Below the pieces are notes generated by a model. It was given only the letters and a program-made list of their open reading frames with translations. It searched no databases and was not told the DNA's origin. Positions 50,301 through 56,345 of a stretch of 64,000 bases of DNA are shown one piece after another. The position numbers and the translations under genes are program-made. The DNA is from Cristatella mucedo (Eukaryota; Bryozoa; Phylactolaemata; Cristatellidae). The first letter of the stretch is position 1; every line of letters starts with the position of its first letter. The stretch spans positions 124,001 through 188,000 of the forward strand of contig WPIO01000083.1 in NCBI GenBank assembly GCA_009760855.2, given 5' to 3'.

Positions 50301-50329
50301 ACGAGGACAGCGATCGGCCGGGCCGCCAT
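16673..50329 (-). CDS. Laccase (multicopper oxidase), complete, 11 exons, 676 aa
   Basis: Exons on the minus strand: 50329-50275, 40032-39934, 39605-39379, 37861-37695, 37306-37062, 35736-35499, 32460-32283, 30767-30471, 26301-26101, 24350-24197, 16842-16673. Every junction is GT-AG and in phase, with no internal stop. Signal peptide 1-17; Cys-rich N-terminus 60-110 typical of animal laccases; three cupredoxin domains. Copper ligands: H151/H153 (HWHG), H195/H197 (WHSHSG), H553/H556/H558 (HAFHLHG), H626/C627/H628/H632 (HCHNEFH), axial M637. The enzyme should oxidise phenols or related donors with one-electron steps and reduce O2 to water, extracellularly. In arthropods such laccases tan cuticle; the role here is unknown. 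The gene spans 33.7 kb because its introns are full of repeats. The exon 1 join across a 10.2 kb intron is the least certain. Confidence 0.9.
17015..17165 (-). repeat. tRNA-derived SINE, family S2
   Basis: Minus-strand head with TGGCCCACTGGCTTAGG, then a CTCGCCTTTAACGACTCGAG segment and the shared L2-like tail (GCGCCCGAATAGAGGTTAAG, TTCTCTTTGGGC). It sits at the edge of the 700-bp block missing from the right-hand duplicate. Confidence 0.6.
17340..17455 (+). repeat. SINE family S1, 3' part
   Basis: It holds the S1 body (ACTGCAAGCGGTGGTGA, GGTTAAGGCTCTTCTG) and end (CTGTTAAATCAGCTTACC). The head is missing. The duplicate is at 60,908-61,030. Confidence 0.55.
17853..21461 (+). mobile_element. 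L2-A1, near full-length L2-clade LINE (3.6 kb)
   Basis: It is bounded by a 5-bp target duplication AGCAG (17848-17852 and 21462-21466). The corresponding empty site with one AGCAG is at 61,408-61,412. It has a ~160-bp 5' leader, then one EN-RT frame, a 3' untranslated region and an ATT microsatellite tail. It lies antisense in the last laccase intron. The absence of a separate ORF1 and a short repeat tail instead of poly-A fit the L2/CR1 group. Confidence 0.93.
18013..21223 (+). pseudogene. L2-A1 endonuclease-reverse transcriptase, frameshifted
   Basis: The endonuclease part runs 18013-19266 with motifs [48 protein letters not shown] and SDH, so the APE-type catalytic residues are kept. The frame shifts at a nine-C run near 19,226, where the sister copy L2-A2 has five C. 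The reverse transcriptase continues to 21223 with [46 protein letters not shown] and LNDDKTN. Only the homopolymer shift breaks it, so it may be recently active or carry a sequencing error. It resembles the L2 clade (fish Maui-type) more than CR1. Confidence 0.9.
21467..24196. other. Remainder of the last laccase intron
   Basis: It holds the right part of the duplicated segment (to 22832) with a short CAG run at 22386-22403, a C run at 22279-22289 and a GT-rich patch at 22905-22930. From 22833 to 24196 I see no repeat family or gene. Confidence 0.4.
24197..24350 (-). CDS. Laccase exon 10
   Basis: Acceptor CTGTCGCTTAG, donor CCAG|GTGAGC. It encodes residues 570-620 and the first base of Gly621. 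It contains the strand pair preceding the last copper motif ([20 protein letters not shown]), typical of laccase domain 3. Confidence 0.9.
25045..25547 (-). mobile_element. Decayed non-LTR endonuclease remnant
   Basis: Minus-strand frames carry broken APE-type endonuclease words: GGIAVVVRE, then [11 protein letters not shown] (25,332-25,547), and [11 protein letters not shown] then [12 protein letters not shown] (25,045-25,236). In LINEs these are the GGG(V)AV, FESL, THxxGHTLDL and SDH motifs in the right order. It is in a laccase intron and too divergent to assign to L2-A or L2-B. Confidence 0.5.
26101..26301 (-). CDS. Laccase exon 9
   Basis: 67 codons, phase 0 on both sides; donor CAG|GTAAGT. 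It encodes residues 503-569 with Cxx[21 protein letters not shown] and the copper motif HAFHLHG (H553, H556, H558). Most laccases have Pro after the first His; here it is Ala. Confidence 0.92.
26676..26856 (+). mobile_element. L2-B fragment, left part, split by L2-A2
   Basis: It holds the C-terminal RT coding remnant of L2-B ([31 protein letters not shown]) ending at the target site TAGAC. The element resumes at 29,868. Confidence 0.8.
26857..29862 (+). mobile_element. L2-A2, 5'-truncated L2 element inserted in L2-B
   Basis: Target duplication TAGAC at 26852-26856 and 29863-29867. The element starts inside the endonuclease domain ([14 protein letters not shown]) and ends with an ATT tail, 3,006 bp. 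It is closely similar to L2-A1 and lies antisense in the laccase intron between exons 8 and 9. Confidence 0.93.
26859..29626 (+). pseudogene. L2-A2 EN-RT, truncated and frameshifted
   Basis: One long frame runs from the L2-B flank through the endonuclease and reverse transcriptase to 29,360. The endonuclease SDH motif reads SDY, losing the catalytic His, although VMGDFNVH is kept. RT motifs [26 protein letters not shown] are intact. A one-base deletion near 29,313 (compare L2-A1 at 20,911) ends the frame. The C-terminus continues in another frame to 29,626. Confidence 0.9.
29868..30190 (+). mobile_element. L2-B fragment, right part
   Basis: This continues the L2-B C-terminus and 3' region interrupted at 26,856 (CCGTCCTGAGCTGCTACTTT, ATGAAGTC, GGCTACCGAATG). 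It ends in an ATAC-rich tail near 30,180, the usual L2-B tail. Confidence 0.7.
30471..30767 (-). CDS. Laccase exon 8
   Basis: 99 codons in phase 0; acceptor TACGTTTTAG, donor CAG|GTAAGT. It encodes residues 404-502, the linker into cupredoxin domain 3, with [15 protein letters not shown] corresponding to the FYLxxDFYAVDNP region of animal laccases. Confidence 0.88.
31011..31048. repeat. (TA)n microsatellite
   Basis: About 19 TA dinucleotides, in the laccase intron between exons 7 and 8. Confidence 0.95.
31441..31520 (+). repeat. 21-bp minisatellite, about four copies
   Basis: Unit TGTGG(A/G)TCAGAGAGCCC(T/C)GCT in tandem. Its length is a multiple of three, so it makes a short repetitive frame with no sign of being a gene. 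Confidence 0.85.
32283..32460 (-). CDS. Laccase exon 7
   Basis: Acceptor TATCGACAG, donor ATG|GTGAGC. It encodes residues 345-403: YDFILSADQ, the [12 protein letters not shown] strand region and a Pro-rich linker. Directly after the donor the intron has a short CAG/CTG run. Confidence 0.9.
32869..32898. repeat. (TA)n microsatellite
   Basis: About 15 TA dinucleotides in the intron between laccase exons 6 and 7. Confidence 0.95.
32899..34735. other. Laccase intron, nothing recognised
   Basis: AT-rich intronic DNA with no open frame that shows a motif and no named repeat. Confidence 0.4.
34736..34905 (-). mobile_element. Internal L2-A fragment
   Basis: About 170 bp encoding the linker between EN and RT ([37 protein letters not shown]). 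It lacks both ends, which is unusual for LINE truncation and suggests later deletion. Confidence 0.8.
35316..35359. repeat. (CTG)n trinucleotide repeat
   Basis: About 14 CTG units (CAG on the laccase strand), in the intron after exon 6. It yields false poly-Leu and poly-Ser frames. Confidence 0.95.
35499..35736 (-). CDS. Laccase exon 6
   Basis: Acceptor GTCTTTTGCAG, donor AAAG|GTAAGA. It encodes residues 266-343: KGVFQPY, the [13 protein letters not shown] core of cupredoxin domain 2, and VITMSGGE. Confidence 0.92.
35790..35945 (-). repeat. tRNA-derived SINE, family S1 variant
   Basis: On the minus strand: AATGAGGTAAGGTGCTCACT, B box GTGGTTCGAATCCTGC, ACTGCAAGCGGTGG body, and an end (GGCTCTTATGCTGCTACACA) that partly resembles the S2/L2 tail. 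Confidence 0.6.
36241..36563 (+). mobile_element. L2-A tail, 5'-truncated to 0.32 kb
   Basis: It begins in the last RT codons (CCTGACCTGACCACATTTAA) and is near-identical to L2-A1 to its end, with an AAT/ATT tail. A young insertion. Confidence 0.88.
36904..37014 (+). mobile_element. L2-A tail, only about 110 bp
   Basis: It holds CACTTTACAGCAAATGTAAA, the conserved terminal hairpin-like segment and an ATT tail. It matches L2-A2 best (CCTAGAGAGAGATTAAG). It ends 47 bp from laccase exon 5. Confidence 0.88.
37062..37306 (-). CDS. Laccase exon 5
   Basis: Acceptor AATCCGTTAG, donor AACG|GTATGC. It encodes residues 184-264 with [20 protein letters not shown] (copper ligands H195, H197) and the [12 protein letters not shown] strand. 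Confidence 0.93.
37695..37861 (-). CDS. Laccase exon 4
   Basis: Acceptor GTGTATTTTAG, donor ACAG|GTTAGT. It encodes residues 128-182: [15 protein letters not shown] and [10 protein letters not shown] (copper ligands H151, H153), then [11 protein letters not shown]. Confidence 0.93.
38110..38703 (-). mobile_element. Diverged L2 3' end
   Basis: A minus-strand RT C-terminus ([31 protein letters not shown]) is followed by a degraded L2-A-type 3' region toward 38,110. Older than L2-A1 and L2-A2. Confidence 0.65.
39060..39245. repeat. GC-rich GGC/GCN trinucleotide patch
   Basis: Runs of GGC, GCA and GCC within the intron between laccase exons 3 and 4. Both strands read open with poly-Gly/Ser/Ala. 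I see no gene in it. Confidence 0.6.
39379..39605 (-). CDS. Laccase exon 3
   Basis: Acceptor CTTCTGTTTCAG, donor AGG|GTAAGG. It encodes residues 53-127 with the Cys-rich animal-laccase start ([33 protein letters not shown]) and [11 protein letters not shown]. Confidence 0.93.
39934..40032 (-). CDS. Laccase exon 2 (probable)
   Basis: Donor GACG|GTAAGC completes Val52 with exon 3. The frame is open upstream to a TGA. An acceptor ACTTTAAAG at 40,033 gives a phase that fits the exon 1 donor. It encodes residues 20-51 ([20 protein letters not shown]) with no known domain, as expected for the variable start of the mature protein. Nearby AG sites could shift its 5' edge. Confidence 0.6.
40100..40185 (+). 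mobile_element. Degenerate L2 tail
   Basis: TTTGCAGCAAATTTGAAATC, AGAAAGAGATTTGAGTTTTC and TATCAAATGTATTACTATT show an eroded L2 terminus. Confidence 0.5.
40850..42240 (-). mobile_element. L2-B element, 5'-truncated, RT remnant
   Basis: On the minus strand the RT runs in three broken frames: [12 protein letters not shown] (about 42,130-42,170), [11 protein letters not shown] and [10 protein letters not shown] (41,694-42,038), the thumb and C-terminus (41,197-41,631), and a last piece (41,024-41,212). It ends in the L2-B 3' region, with the ATAC-type tail near 40,850. The YADD is kept; frameshifts and 5' loss make it dead. Confidence 0.85.
42590..43030 (+). mobile_element. Gypsy-type retrotransposon integrase relic
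   Basis: Around 42,860-42,975 the plus strand reads [20 protein letters not shown], then [19 protein letters not shown]. This is the DN..F..FC..W......YRPSGNG segment of LTR-retrotransposon integrases, one catalytic Asp included. A TAG and lost residues show it is dead. Upstream frame 42,586-42,855 may be the rest of the core. No LTRs identified. Confidence 0.5.
43285..43400 (-). repeat. SINE family S2, 3' part
   Basis: The minus strand has GTCGTGGGCTCGAGCCTTGT (B-box region) followed by the L2-like tail TATGTGAAGCGCCTGAATAG, TGCTCTTAGGGTGCTATTC. Confidence 0.65.
43500..43900 (+). mobile_element. 5'-truncated L2 tail, diverged subfamily
   Basis: It holds RT C-terminal codons ([19 protein letters not shown]), the CATGCTGCCACTAACCATAT landmark and a second CTACCACTAACCATTC. 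A short ATT tail ends at about 43,900. The extra block resembles the end at 49,330-49,510. Confidence 0.7.
43985..44002 (+). repeat. G homopolymer, 18 bases
   Basis: An uninterrupted run of G within a GC-rich block. Similar long C or G runs lie at 101-109, 5628-5638, 22279-22289 and 54236-54247. Confidence 0.95.
44500..45000 (+). repeat. Dispersed repeat D, copy 1, with an open frame
   Basis: The segment matches 55,900-56,345 in order: CAGCTCTCAGGCTGCGCCG, ATGAGCCTAATGG, GACGCCCCGAGAG, GGCAGATGACGCGGGTCAG, CTGCATTAACC. A 130-codon frame (44,600-44,992) encodes a charged protein with 13 alanines and a helical end ([20 protein letters not shown]), followed at once by AATAAAC. It could be a non-autonomous retroelement or a small retrogene; the function is unknown. 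Confidence 0.5.
45222..45290 (+). repeat. Short tandem repeat around a TACACCGGCAGAGCTACTG core
   Basis: About 2.5 copies of a 29-bp unit (TACACCGGCAGAGCTACTG plus (T/C)(A/G)GCTCTGTAT variants). Each contains an inverted AGAGCTACTG/TAGCTCT, so the units can form hairpins. Confidence 0.75.
45405..45570 (-). mobile_element. L2-B 3' end, split by L2-A3 (left part)
   Basis: It holds GTATGTAATGTATCTCG, ACTCCACAAAGCTATAAAG and CCTAAGCGGCTTTCGGTACG, matching 40,850-41,010. It is interrupted at GGGCAGTATAA and resumes at 48,212. Confidence 0.8.
45571..48211 (-). mobile_element. L2-A3, L2 element with internal deletion, nested in L2-B
   Basis: The AAT/ATT tail is at 45,571-45,587. The 5' end near 48,211 lies slightly inside that of L2-A1 (CGCTTCGGG). 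The uninterrupted L2-B copy at 40,990-41,010 shows the pre-insertion sequence GGGCAGCATAACAAGAG. The flanks here are GTATAA and GCACAA, a diverged short target duplication. It is in laccase intron 1 in the sense orientation. Confidence 0.88.
45800..48210 (-). pseudogene. L2-A3 EN-RT remnant lacking the RT catalytic core
   Basis: Broken frames cover the N-terminal region and endonuclease (47,155-48,220), the linker and first RT motif (46,263-46,802) and the RT end (45,800-46,140). About 0.7 kb from just before DLSAAFD through YADD to the thumb is missing, with the join [18 protein letters not shown]. Several frameshifts are present. Confidence 0.85.
48212..48400 (-). mobile_element. L2-B fragment, right of L2-A3
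   Basis: It continues the interrupted L2-B (AGTAGTGAGTAGCATGGAAG, GAGAATTGTGGAAGTGAGTT, GGTCTTTAAGCTGAGGAATG) up to about 48,400, where homology ends. Confidence 0.75.
48700..48795. repeat. AT-rich (TTTTAA)n-like tract, SINE tail
   Basis: A run of TTTTAAT, TTTCAAT and related units directly abuts the 3' end of the minus-strand SINE that follows; probably its expanded tail. Confidence 0.7.
48795..48965 (-). repeat. tRNA-derived SINE, family S2
   Basis: The minus strand has TGGCCTAAGTGGTGATGG as head and an L2-like tail containing GAAGCGCCTGAACAGAG and CTATACAAATGAAT. It lies head to head with the S1 copy to its right. Confidence 0.65.
48983..49163 (+). repeat. tRNA-derived SINE, family S1, best copy
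   Basis: A-box region GATGGCAGACTAGGTAAGG, B box GGGTTCGATTCCTGC at 49,022-49,036, body GCCACTGCAAGCGGTGG, end TTTAATCAGCTAGGATTC and a T-rich tail. Confidence 0.75.
49289..49945 (+). repeat. Piece of laccase intron 1 duplicated at 62,779-63,433
   Basis: Both copies hold a diverged L2 tail (49,330-49,510), then the same unique sequence and a purine-rich stretch. The CA/GC microsatellite (49,823-49,900) differs in composition between copies. Homology stops abruptly at GAGCTTACAG. Confidence 0.9.
50275..50329 (-). CDS. Laccase exon 1, signal peptide
   Basis: ATG at 50329-50327 begins [18 protein letters not shown], a compact signal peptide with small residues before a likely cut after residue 16-18. 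Two overlapping donors exist, GTGAGT and GTAAGT. The second, four bases further on, leaves one base and fits the phase of exon 2. Assignment to the laccase rests on strand, phase, the missing signal peptide in exons 2-3 and the absence of another minus-strand gene in between. Confidence 0.65.
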
Positions 50330-50545
50330 GTCAGTAGTGACCGCTGCGCCCGCCCTCGGGTGAAAATGCACGTTCTGGCGCGGTCTGGCTCTCGCGCTCG
50401 ACGGATCGTCGGCGCCGACGGATCGAGAACTCGGTAAGAAACGACGAAGCTCGGAAATCGGCAGCTGGCCGCAGTTTTCCAGCGAATCGTATTAGCCTCT
50501 TGCCGAAGCAGGTACGAATAACTTGGCCACCGAATTCGAGACTGC

Positions 50546-50551
50546 CTACAT
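50546..50551 (-). promoter_or_regulatory. Start-stop upstream ORF (ATG TAG) in the laccase leader
   Basis: On the laccase strand ATGTAG lies about 30 nt after the presumed transcription start and 217 nt before the start codon. Minimal start-stop elements can stall ribosomes and lower translation; any effect here is inferred. Confidence 0.35.
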
Positions 50552-50610
50552 CGCGCCTCTGAGGCGCTTTTCAAATCGCCCAGAGTTGCAGCCGGAGCCA
50601 ACCGCTGAGG

Positions 50611-50618
50611 TTTATATA
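50611..50618 (-). promoter_or_regulatory. TATA box of the laccase gene
   Basis: TATATAAA on the minus strand, 282 bp upstream of the ATG, with an inverted CCAAT (ATTGG) at about 50,643-50,647. Transcription would start near 50,583. The site is nearly palindromic, so plus-strand initiation is also possible. Confidence 0.5.
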
Positions 50619-51417
50619 AGGCCCCCCTCCCAGGCTTCTGGCCAATAGCGTGTGAATAGCAAGCTGAGCGAATTCTGCATCCTTTCGTAGCATTGTTCCT
50701 ATCGTCTTTCGAATTGACTTTAAGGAGCGGTTCGCCCTATATTGGCGAGAGCGTTTCGATGCCTTGCGATAGCACCGACTAATGCGCACGAGTGACGCCC
50801 GATGGCCATCCCTGCCGGCACCTAGTCAGCGGGAGTGGCGGAAGAAGCTGCTTCTCGCACAACGGCATCGACGGCGCCATCGAGCCAGTTTCGACCGGAG
50901 TCGCTTGGCTGACTGACCCAGCAGCGCATGCGCCGAGCTCCTCCGCCTGTCCACCCGGCGCTCCCTGCCTCAGTGTGAGATCACAGATTCTGAGTTGATA
51001 CTAGAAGGCGGCTACCGCAGTGCATTCATGAGAAGCACTCAAGCTGAGCTCTCGAGGCGAAGCGAAGCGAAGCAGGCCGTCGTCCTGCGCCGGTGGCGCC
51101 CGATGCCTGCAGATCAGGCCTCGCCGCCGGACGTCGCCGCTTAGTCTTAAGCCGCCAATCCGCTCATTTGGCACTGCAAAACTGATTAGGCCTTGGCCGC
51201 CGATCCTCGAAATGACGCACCCACAAGTCGGCGATCAGCAGCACGGAGGCCAGCTTGCAAATCTCGCCAGATCAGCCGTTTGGCCACAGCGTCGCGCCCT
51301 ACAAACCAGCATAAAAGCTGCCACACCCTCCCAAGAACTTAATGCGACGAGAAATCTTTTGAGCCGCACGCCGTCAGTTTCGCGGTGGAACGATTGCGGT
51401 CGGCTATCGAGGGGCAC

Positions 51418-53697
51418 CTCTCTTTGCTCCTGCGCCTCGATCACCTTGATCACCTCTATTTGCTCCTGCGCCTCGATCACCACGATCACCTCTATTTGCT
51501 CCTGCGCCTTGATCACCTCTATTTGCTCCTGCTCCTCGGTCACCGTAATTCCTTATTTGCTCCTGCGACTCGATCACCTTGATCACCTCTATTTGCTCCT
51601 GCACCTCGATCACCTTGATCACCTCTATTTGCTCCTGCGCCTTGATCACCTCTATTTGCTCCTGCTCCTCGGTCACCGTAATTCCTTATTTGCTCCTGCG
51701 ACTCGATCACCTTGATCACCTCTATTTGCTCCTGCACCTCGATCACCTTGATCACCTCTATTTGCTCCTGCGCCTTGATCACCTCTATTTGCTCCTGCTC
51801 CTCGGTCACCGTAATTCCTTATTTGCTCCTGCGACTCGATCACCTTGATCACCTCTATTTGCTCCTGCGCCTCAATCACCACGATCACCTCTATTTGCTC
51901 CTGCGCCTTGATCACCTCTATTTGCTCCTGCTCCTCGGTCACCGTAATTCCTTATTTGCTCCTGCGACTCGATCACCTTGATCACCTCTATTTGCTCCTG
52001 CACCTCGATCACCTTGATCACCTCTATTTGCTCCTGCGCCTTGATCACCTCTATTTGCTCCTGCTCCTCGGTCACCGTAATTCCTTATTTGCTCCTGCGA
52101 CTCGATCACCTTGATCACCTCTATTTGCTCCTGCACCTCGATCACCTTGATCACCTCTATTTGCTCCTGCGCCTTGATCACCTCTATTTGCTCCTGCTCC
52201 TCGGTCACCGTAATTCCTTATTTGCTCCTGCGACTCGATCACCTTGATCACCTCTATTTGCTCCTGCGCCTCGATCACCTTGATCACCTCTATTTGCTCC
52301 TGCGCCTTGATCACCTCTATTTGCTCCTGCTCCTCGGTCACCGTAATTCCTTATTTGCTCCTGCGACTCGATCACCTTGATCACCTCTATTTGCTCCTGC
52401 ACCTCGATCACCTATTCCCTCCTGCTCCTCGGTCACCGTAATTCCTTATTTGCTCCTGCGACTCGATCACCTTGATCACCTCTATTTGCTCCTGCACCTC
52501 GATCACCTTGATCACCTCTATTTGCTCCTGCGCCTTGATCACCTCTATTTGCTCCTGCTCCTCGGTCACCGTAATTCCTTATTTGCTCCTGCGACTCGAT
52601 CACCTTGATCACCTCTATTTGCTCCTGCGCCTCGATCACCTTGATCACCTCTATTTGCTCCTGCGCCTTGATCACCTCTATTTGCTCCTGCTCCTCGGTC
52701 ACCGTAATTCCTTATTTGCTCCTGCGACTCGATCACCTTGATCACCTCTATTTGCTCCTGCACCTCGATCACCTATTCCCTCCTGCTCCTCGGTCACCGT
52801 AATTCCTTATTTGCTCCTGCTCCTCGATCACCTTGATCACCTCTATTTGCTCCTGCGCCTCGATCACCTTGATCACCTCTATTTGCTCCTGCGCCTCGAT
52901 CACCTTGATCACCTCTATTTGCTCCTGCGCCTCGATCACCTTGATCACCTCTATTTGCTCCTGCTCCTCGGTCACCGTAATTCCTTATTTGCTCCTGCGA
53001 CTCGATCACCTTGATCACCTCTATTTGCTCCTGCACCTCGATCACCTTGATCACCTCTATTTGCTCCTGCGCCTTGATCACCTCTATTTGCTCCTGCTCC
53101 TCGGTCACCGTAATTCCTTATTTGCTCCTGCGCCTCGATCACCTTGATCACCTCTATTTGCTCCTGCGCCTCGATCACCTTGATCACCTCTATTTGCTCC
53201 TGCTCCTCGGTCACCGTAATTCCTTATTTGCTCCTGCGACTCGATCACCTTGATCACCTCTATTTGCTCCTGCACCTCGATCACCTTGATCACCTCTATT
53301 TGCTCCTGCGCCTTGATCACCTCTATTTGCTCCTGCTCCTCGGTCACCGTAATTCCTTATTTGCTCCTGCGACTCGATCACCTTGATCACCTCTATTTGC
53401 TCCTGCGCCTCGATCACCTTGATCACCTCTATTTGCTCCTGCGCCTTGATCACCTCTATTTGCTCCTGCTCCTCGGTCACCGTAATTCCTTATTTGCTCC
53501 TGCGCCTCGATCACTTTGATCACCTCTATTTGCTCCTGCACCTCGATCACCTTGATCACCTCTATTTGCTCCTGCACCTCGATCACCACGATCACCTATT
53601 TGGTCATGCTCTCGATCACCTTGATCACCTCTATTTGATCGTGCTCCTCGATCTCTTTTGATCGCCTCTATTTGCTTCTGCTCCTGCTCCTCGATCG
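51418..53697. repeat. Higher-order minisatellite, 133-bp unit
   Basis: The unit is built from a 36-bp module twice, a 27-bp module and a 34-bp module (36+36+27+34=133). All share TATTTGCTCCTGC; the 36- and 27-bp modules contain TTGATCACCTCTATTTGCTC and the 34-bp module GTAATTCCTTATTTGCTC. Sixteen 34-bp modules occur at spacings of 133 (x10), 95 (x2), 178, 106. A 361-bp block (133+133+95) is itself repeated at 52,066 and 52,427. The right edge is degenerate. Neither strand has a frame through the array because 133 is not divisible by three. Confidence 0.97.
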
Positions 53698-55899
53698 CCG
53701 ATGCGTCGTTCTCGTACGACACTCGACACTTGCCACATGATAGCCAACTCATACCGATTAGACCGCCACAGACAGTCCACGGCGTTGAAATGCGGCTTGC
53801 CACGGCAGTTCGTGACCCGTGCCTGTGCCATTTGCTAGGCGAAGAAAGGCTGCCGCAGTTCCACGATATGTACCATAGGTCAACAGTCCTGCGCTAAGAA
53901 AGCACGACCGCACTGCGCTGCCAACCTGACTGCGAAGATTTTCTCCTTTGAAAACTTTGTTAAGCAAGCCTTCAAGTCCTATCGATGCAGTGTTGATTCG
54001 TGTTACGGAAGGCTCGGGCACCAATCGTCCTGTTTTGTCAGCTGTCGCACCGGCTATGCGGGGGATCTGTCTGTTGGCTGTGCCTGTGGACGAGCGGCGC
54101 CATAAATGTTTGAACCGCCTTTTTGGGGCACAGCCAGTCTGACGATCCGCCTTACATTCCCTCGGCAGAACCGGGCAAGTACACTGGTTTGTCAACCGCC
54201 GAGCACTATGATCGGTACCAGCTGAATATCGCAGCGGGGGGGGGGGGCATTTTTCATAAAGTCGGCAGTCTGTAGTCCCGAAACAATGCTAGGTTGATAT
54301 CTTGTCAGTACGCATTCCAACTGTGCCGATTTTACACGCGTGGAGACGTCGGCTTTTCGCAGCCACTAAACGTCTTAATCGACGTTGCCGCCGGTCTCTT
54401 AAGCCTACATCCGCTGCAATGCTGCTCCCGTCACAGCGAATCGTCATCACGGTAGTTGTACACGTCGCACACCAAACGCCGGTAACTTGTACTATATGAG
54501 TTCTAGGTGGTGACGCGACGCCGACTCTCATCATCTTCCATCTTCAGCATGCTAGCAGGGTCGAGCAGCGTCAACCAGCGCGTCCTTGCCTTAACTCCTC
54601 TGCTCTGCGCTTGATGTGGCCACGCGCTGCTCGAAGCCTGAATCTGAGCCTGAGACTAAAATGCCCGAGCACCGTCCGCAGCATCAGACCCCTGTCGGTT
54701 CGTCCAAAGCGCGTCGCGTGCATTACGGAATAAACGTGGTGCACGAGTGGCTCACCGACAAATTGCCCAAAAACACAAAAGTCTCAATTCACGGCCGTTC
54801 GGCTACTGCTCAAGTGGCTTGAGACCAAAGTGGAGCGACGCTGACTCATTAGGCGCGATTTAATTGTCGACTATGATGTCACCTACGAAAAAATCGCTTC
54901 CTTGGTGAATTGGGAGGGCTCATATATGGTACCGTGCTTACAATTGCCGGCGTTATTTAGGGGCGGCATTCAGACTAAAACCCAACCACATTAAGCCCTT
55001 AAACTCTGGTTGAGCCACAGCGAATAGGTGAACGAATTCTCGCAGATTCGCCATTCGCAAGTCAATCAGGAATTACGGCCAAGAACGTAGCTTCATTCAG
55101 TACAAATCTCCTGTGGGGATATGGCTATAGGCAAAGTGGCTAAACTCTCAGCGGCCGATCGCCGACCATGCTTTATCCTCGCTAGCCTGACCTACCCCCG
55201 TGAGGAAGTAAGGCCGCCGGAGCATTGCTCTGCAAGCGCTACTCTTAGGCGCAGTAACCACACGCGTGGCTGACACGAGTGATTACAAGCGTCACTCTCA
55301 GCCATAGACAGAACTGGCTTCTGCTTAGGCTTAGCTGCTGGTATGGCCATCACCCCGGCTCTCGCCACCGCCACCGCCGCCGCCACCGCAGCCGCCTCGT
55401 ACGTGGCATTGTTCGGCTCTCGACGAAATCCGCCGACGCGTACGTCACCTACTGTGGATGCTAGCGCCGACGCGTGCATCTAAGATGCAAACTGCACGGC
55501 TACGCAGGAGCCGCTTCACGCCAACACCGTCAACAACATCGGCTCCGCAGAAGATGACTTAATGAAGACGCTGTGCAGATGACGAACGACGGGCGTGCGC
55601 TCGAGCCGCCCCTTTGCGCGCGGGGCGGCTCGAGGAGGAATCGCCTTGTTGGGACATGCTTCACCCATCCCTTGTTTAGTGTTGCAATGCCCGGCCTAAC
55701 GTGGTGCCGAAATTCGTTGCAGTTCTGCGTCGAGAATAGAGTTGCCGCGCCTCGGTCGGTCAACCGACTGGGAAGACCGATCGAGAGCGCAGAGTCGACC
55801 GCACTGGGCAGCCGAGAATACTTTTCGCCGCAAAAAAGCCGCCGCCCACGTCGGCGCCGGCGCGATGTGTGGCGATCCCCTCTTGCGGTCGGCGGCGGC
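53698..55899. other. No gene supported
   Basis: Several frames of 60-180 codons exist on both strands in GC-rich sequence (53,758-54,195 minus; 54,616-54,822 plus; 55,573-56,106 plus). None shows a domain, splice context or conservation clue. A 12-base G run is at 54,236-54,247 and a CCG/CCA run at 55,363-55,400. Confidence 0.35.
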
Positions 55900-56345
55900 G
55901 GCGGCGGCGCTGATAGCAGCTCTCTCAGGCTGCAGTGGTGGCCTAGGCACTGGGGCAGCTCTCTCAGGCTAGCCGCGCCATACGAGCCCCTCATTGCCTT
56001 AGTGGGTTTAACTAGGACGCCTCGAGCGATCTGTTGCGGCGGATCTAGCCGAGCAGAATCCGGACAGGGGAGCCATCAGTTAACCGGAAGCGGAGCAACG
56101 GGATAATCTAGCAGCAAGATCTGCTCAGGGTTAGATGGAACTTTAGGCAGACGACGCGGTCAGGATGCGGACCGACTGGTGCAATGCATTAAGCCAATCA
56201 GCACGAGGCTGGCAAGCTGGAGCCGGAGCCATCGAATAGGCTAAATGCCAAAACGGACAAGGCTAAGAATGAACGCAGGCAGAGCTGGGCCCGAGGAAAC
56301 AACGCACGAGTTCATGAGTTCAGATGGGAGAGAATAAACAAGGAA
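55900..56345 (+). repeat. Dispersed repeat D, copy 2, frame lost
   Basis: It aligns with 44,500-45,000 (CAGCTCTCTCAGGCTGC, GACGCCTCGAGCG, TTAGGCAGACGACGCGGTCA, TGCATTAAGCC) and also ends close to an AATAAAC (56,333-56,339). Indels destroy the open frame seen in copy 1. Confidence 0.5.

Larger units (their letters stand above)
50330..51417. other. Laccase 5' leader and GC-rich upstream region
   Basis: Beyond the TATA element I see no further gene. Open frames on both strands (for example 50,195-50,437) lack motifs. The block is CpG-rich compared with the laccase introns, as expected for a promoter region. Confidence 0.4.

Noticed and set aside
51418-53697. More than twenty overlapping open frames of 65-104 codons on both strands
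   Set aside because: They are the same minisatellite read in shifting frames (unit 133 bp, not a multiple of three) and each is closed by a stop every unit or two.
51418-53697. CRISPR-like array
   Set aside because: There are no unique spacers; the DNA between shared words is itself repetitive, and the genome is eukaryotic.
53758-54195. 145-codon minus-strand frame next to the minisatellite
   Set aside because: No signal peptide, domain or splice context, and the opposite strand is open too.
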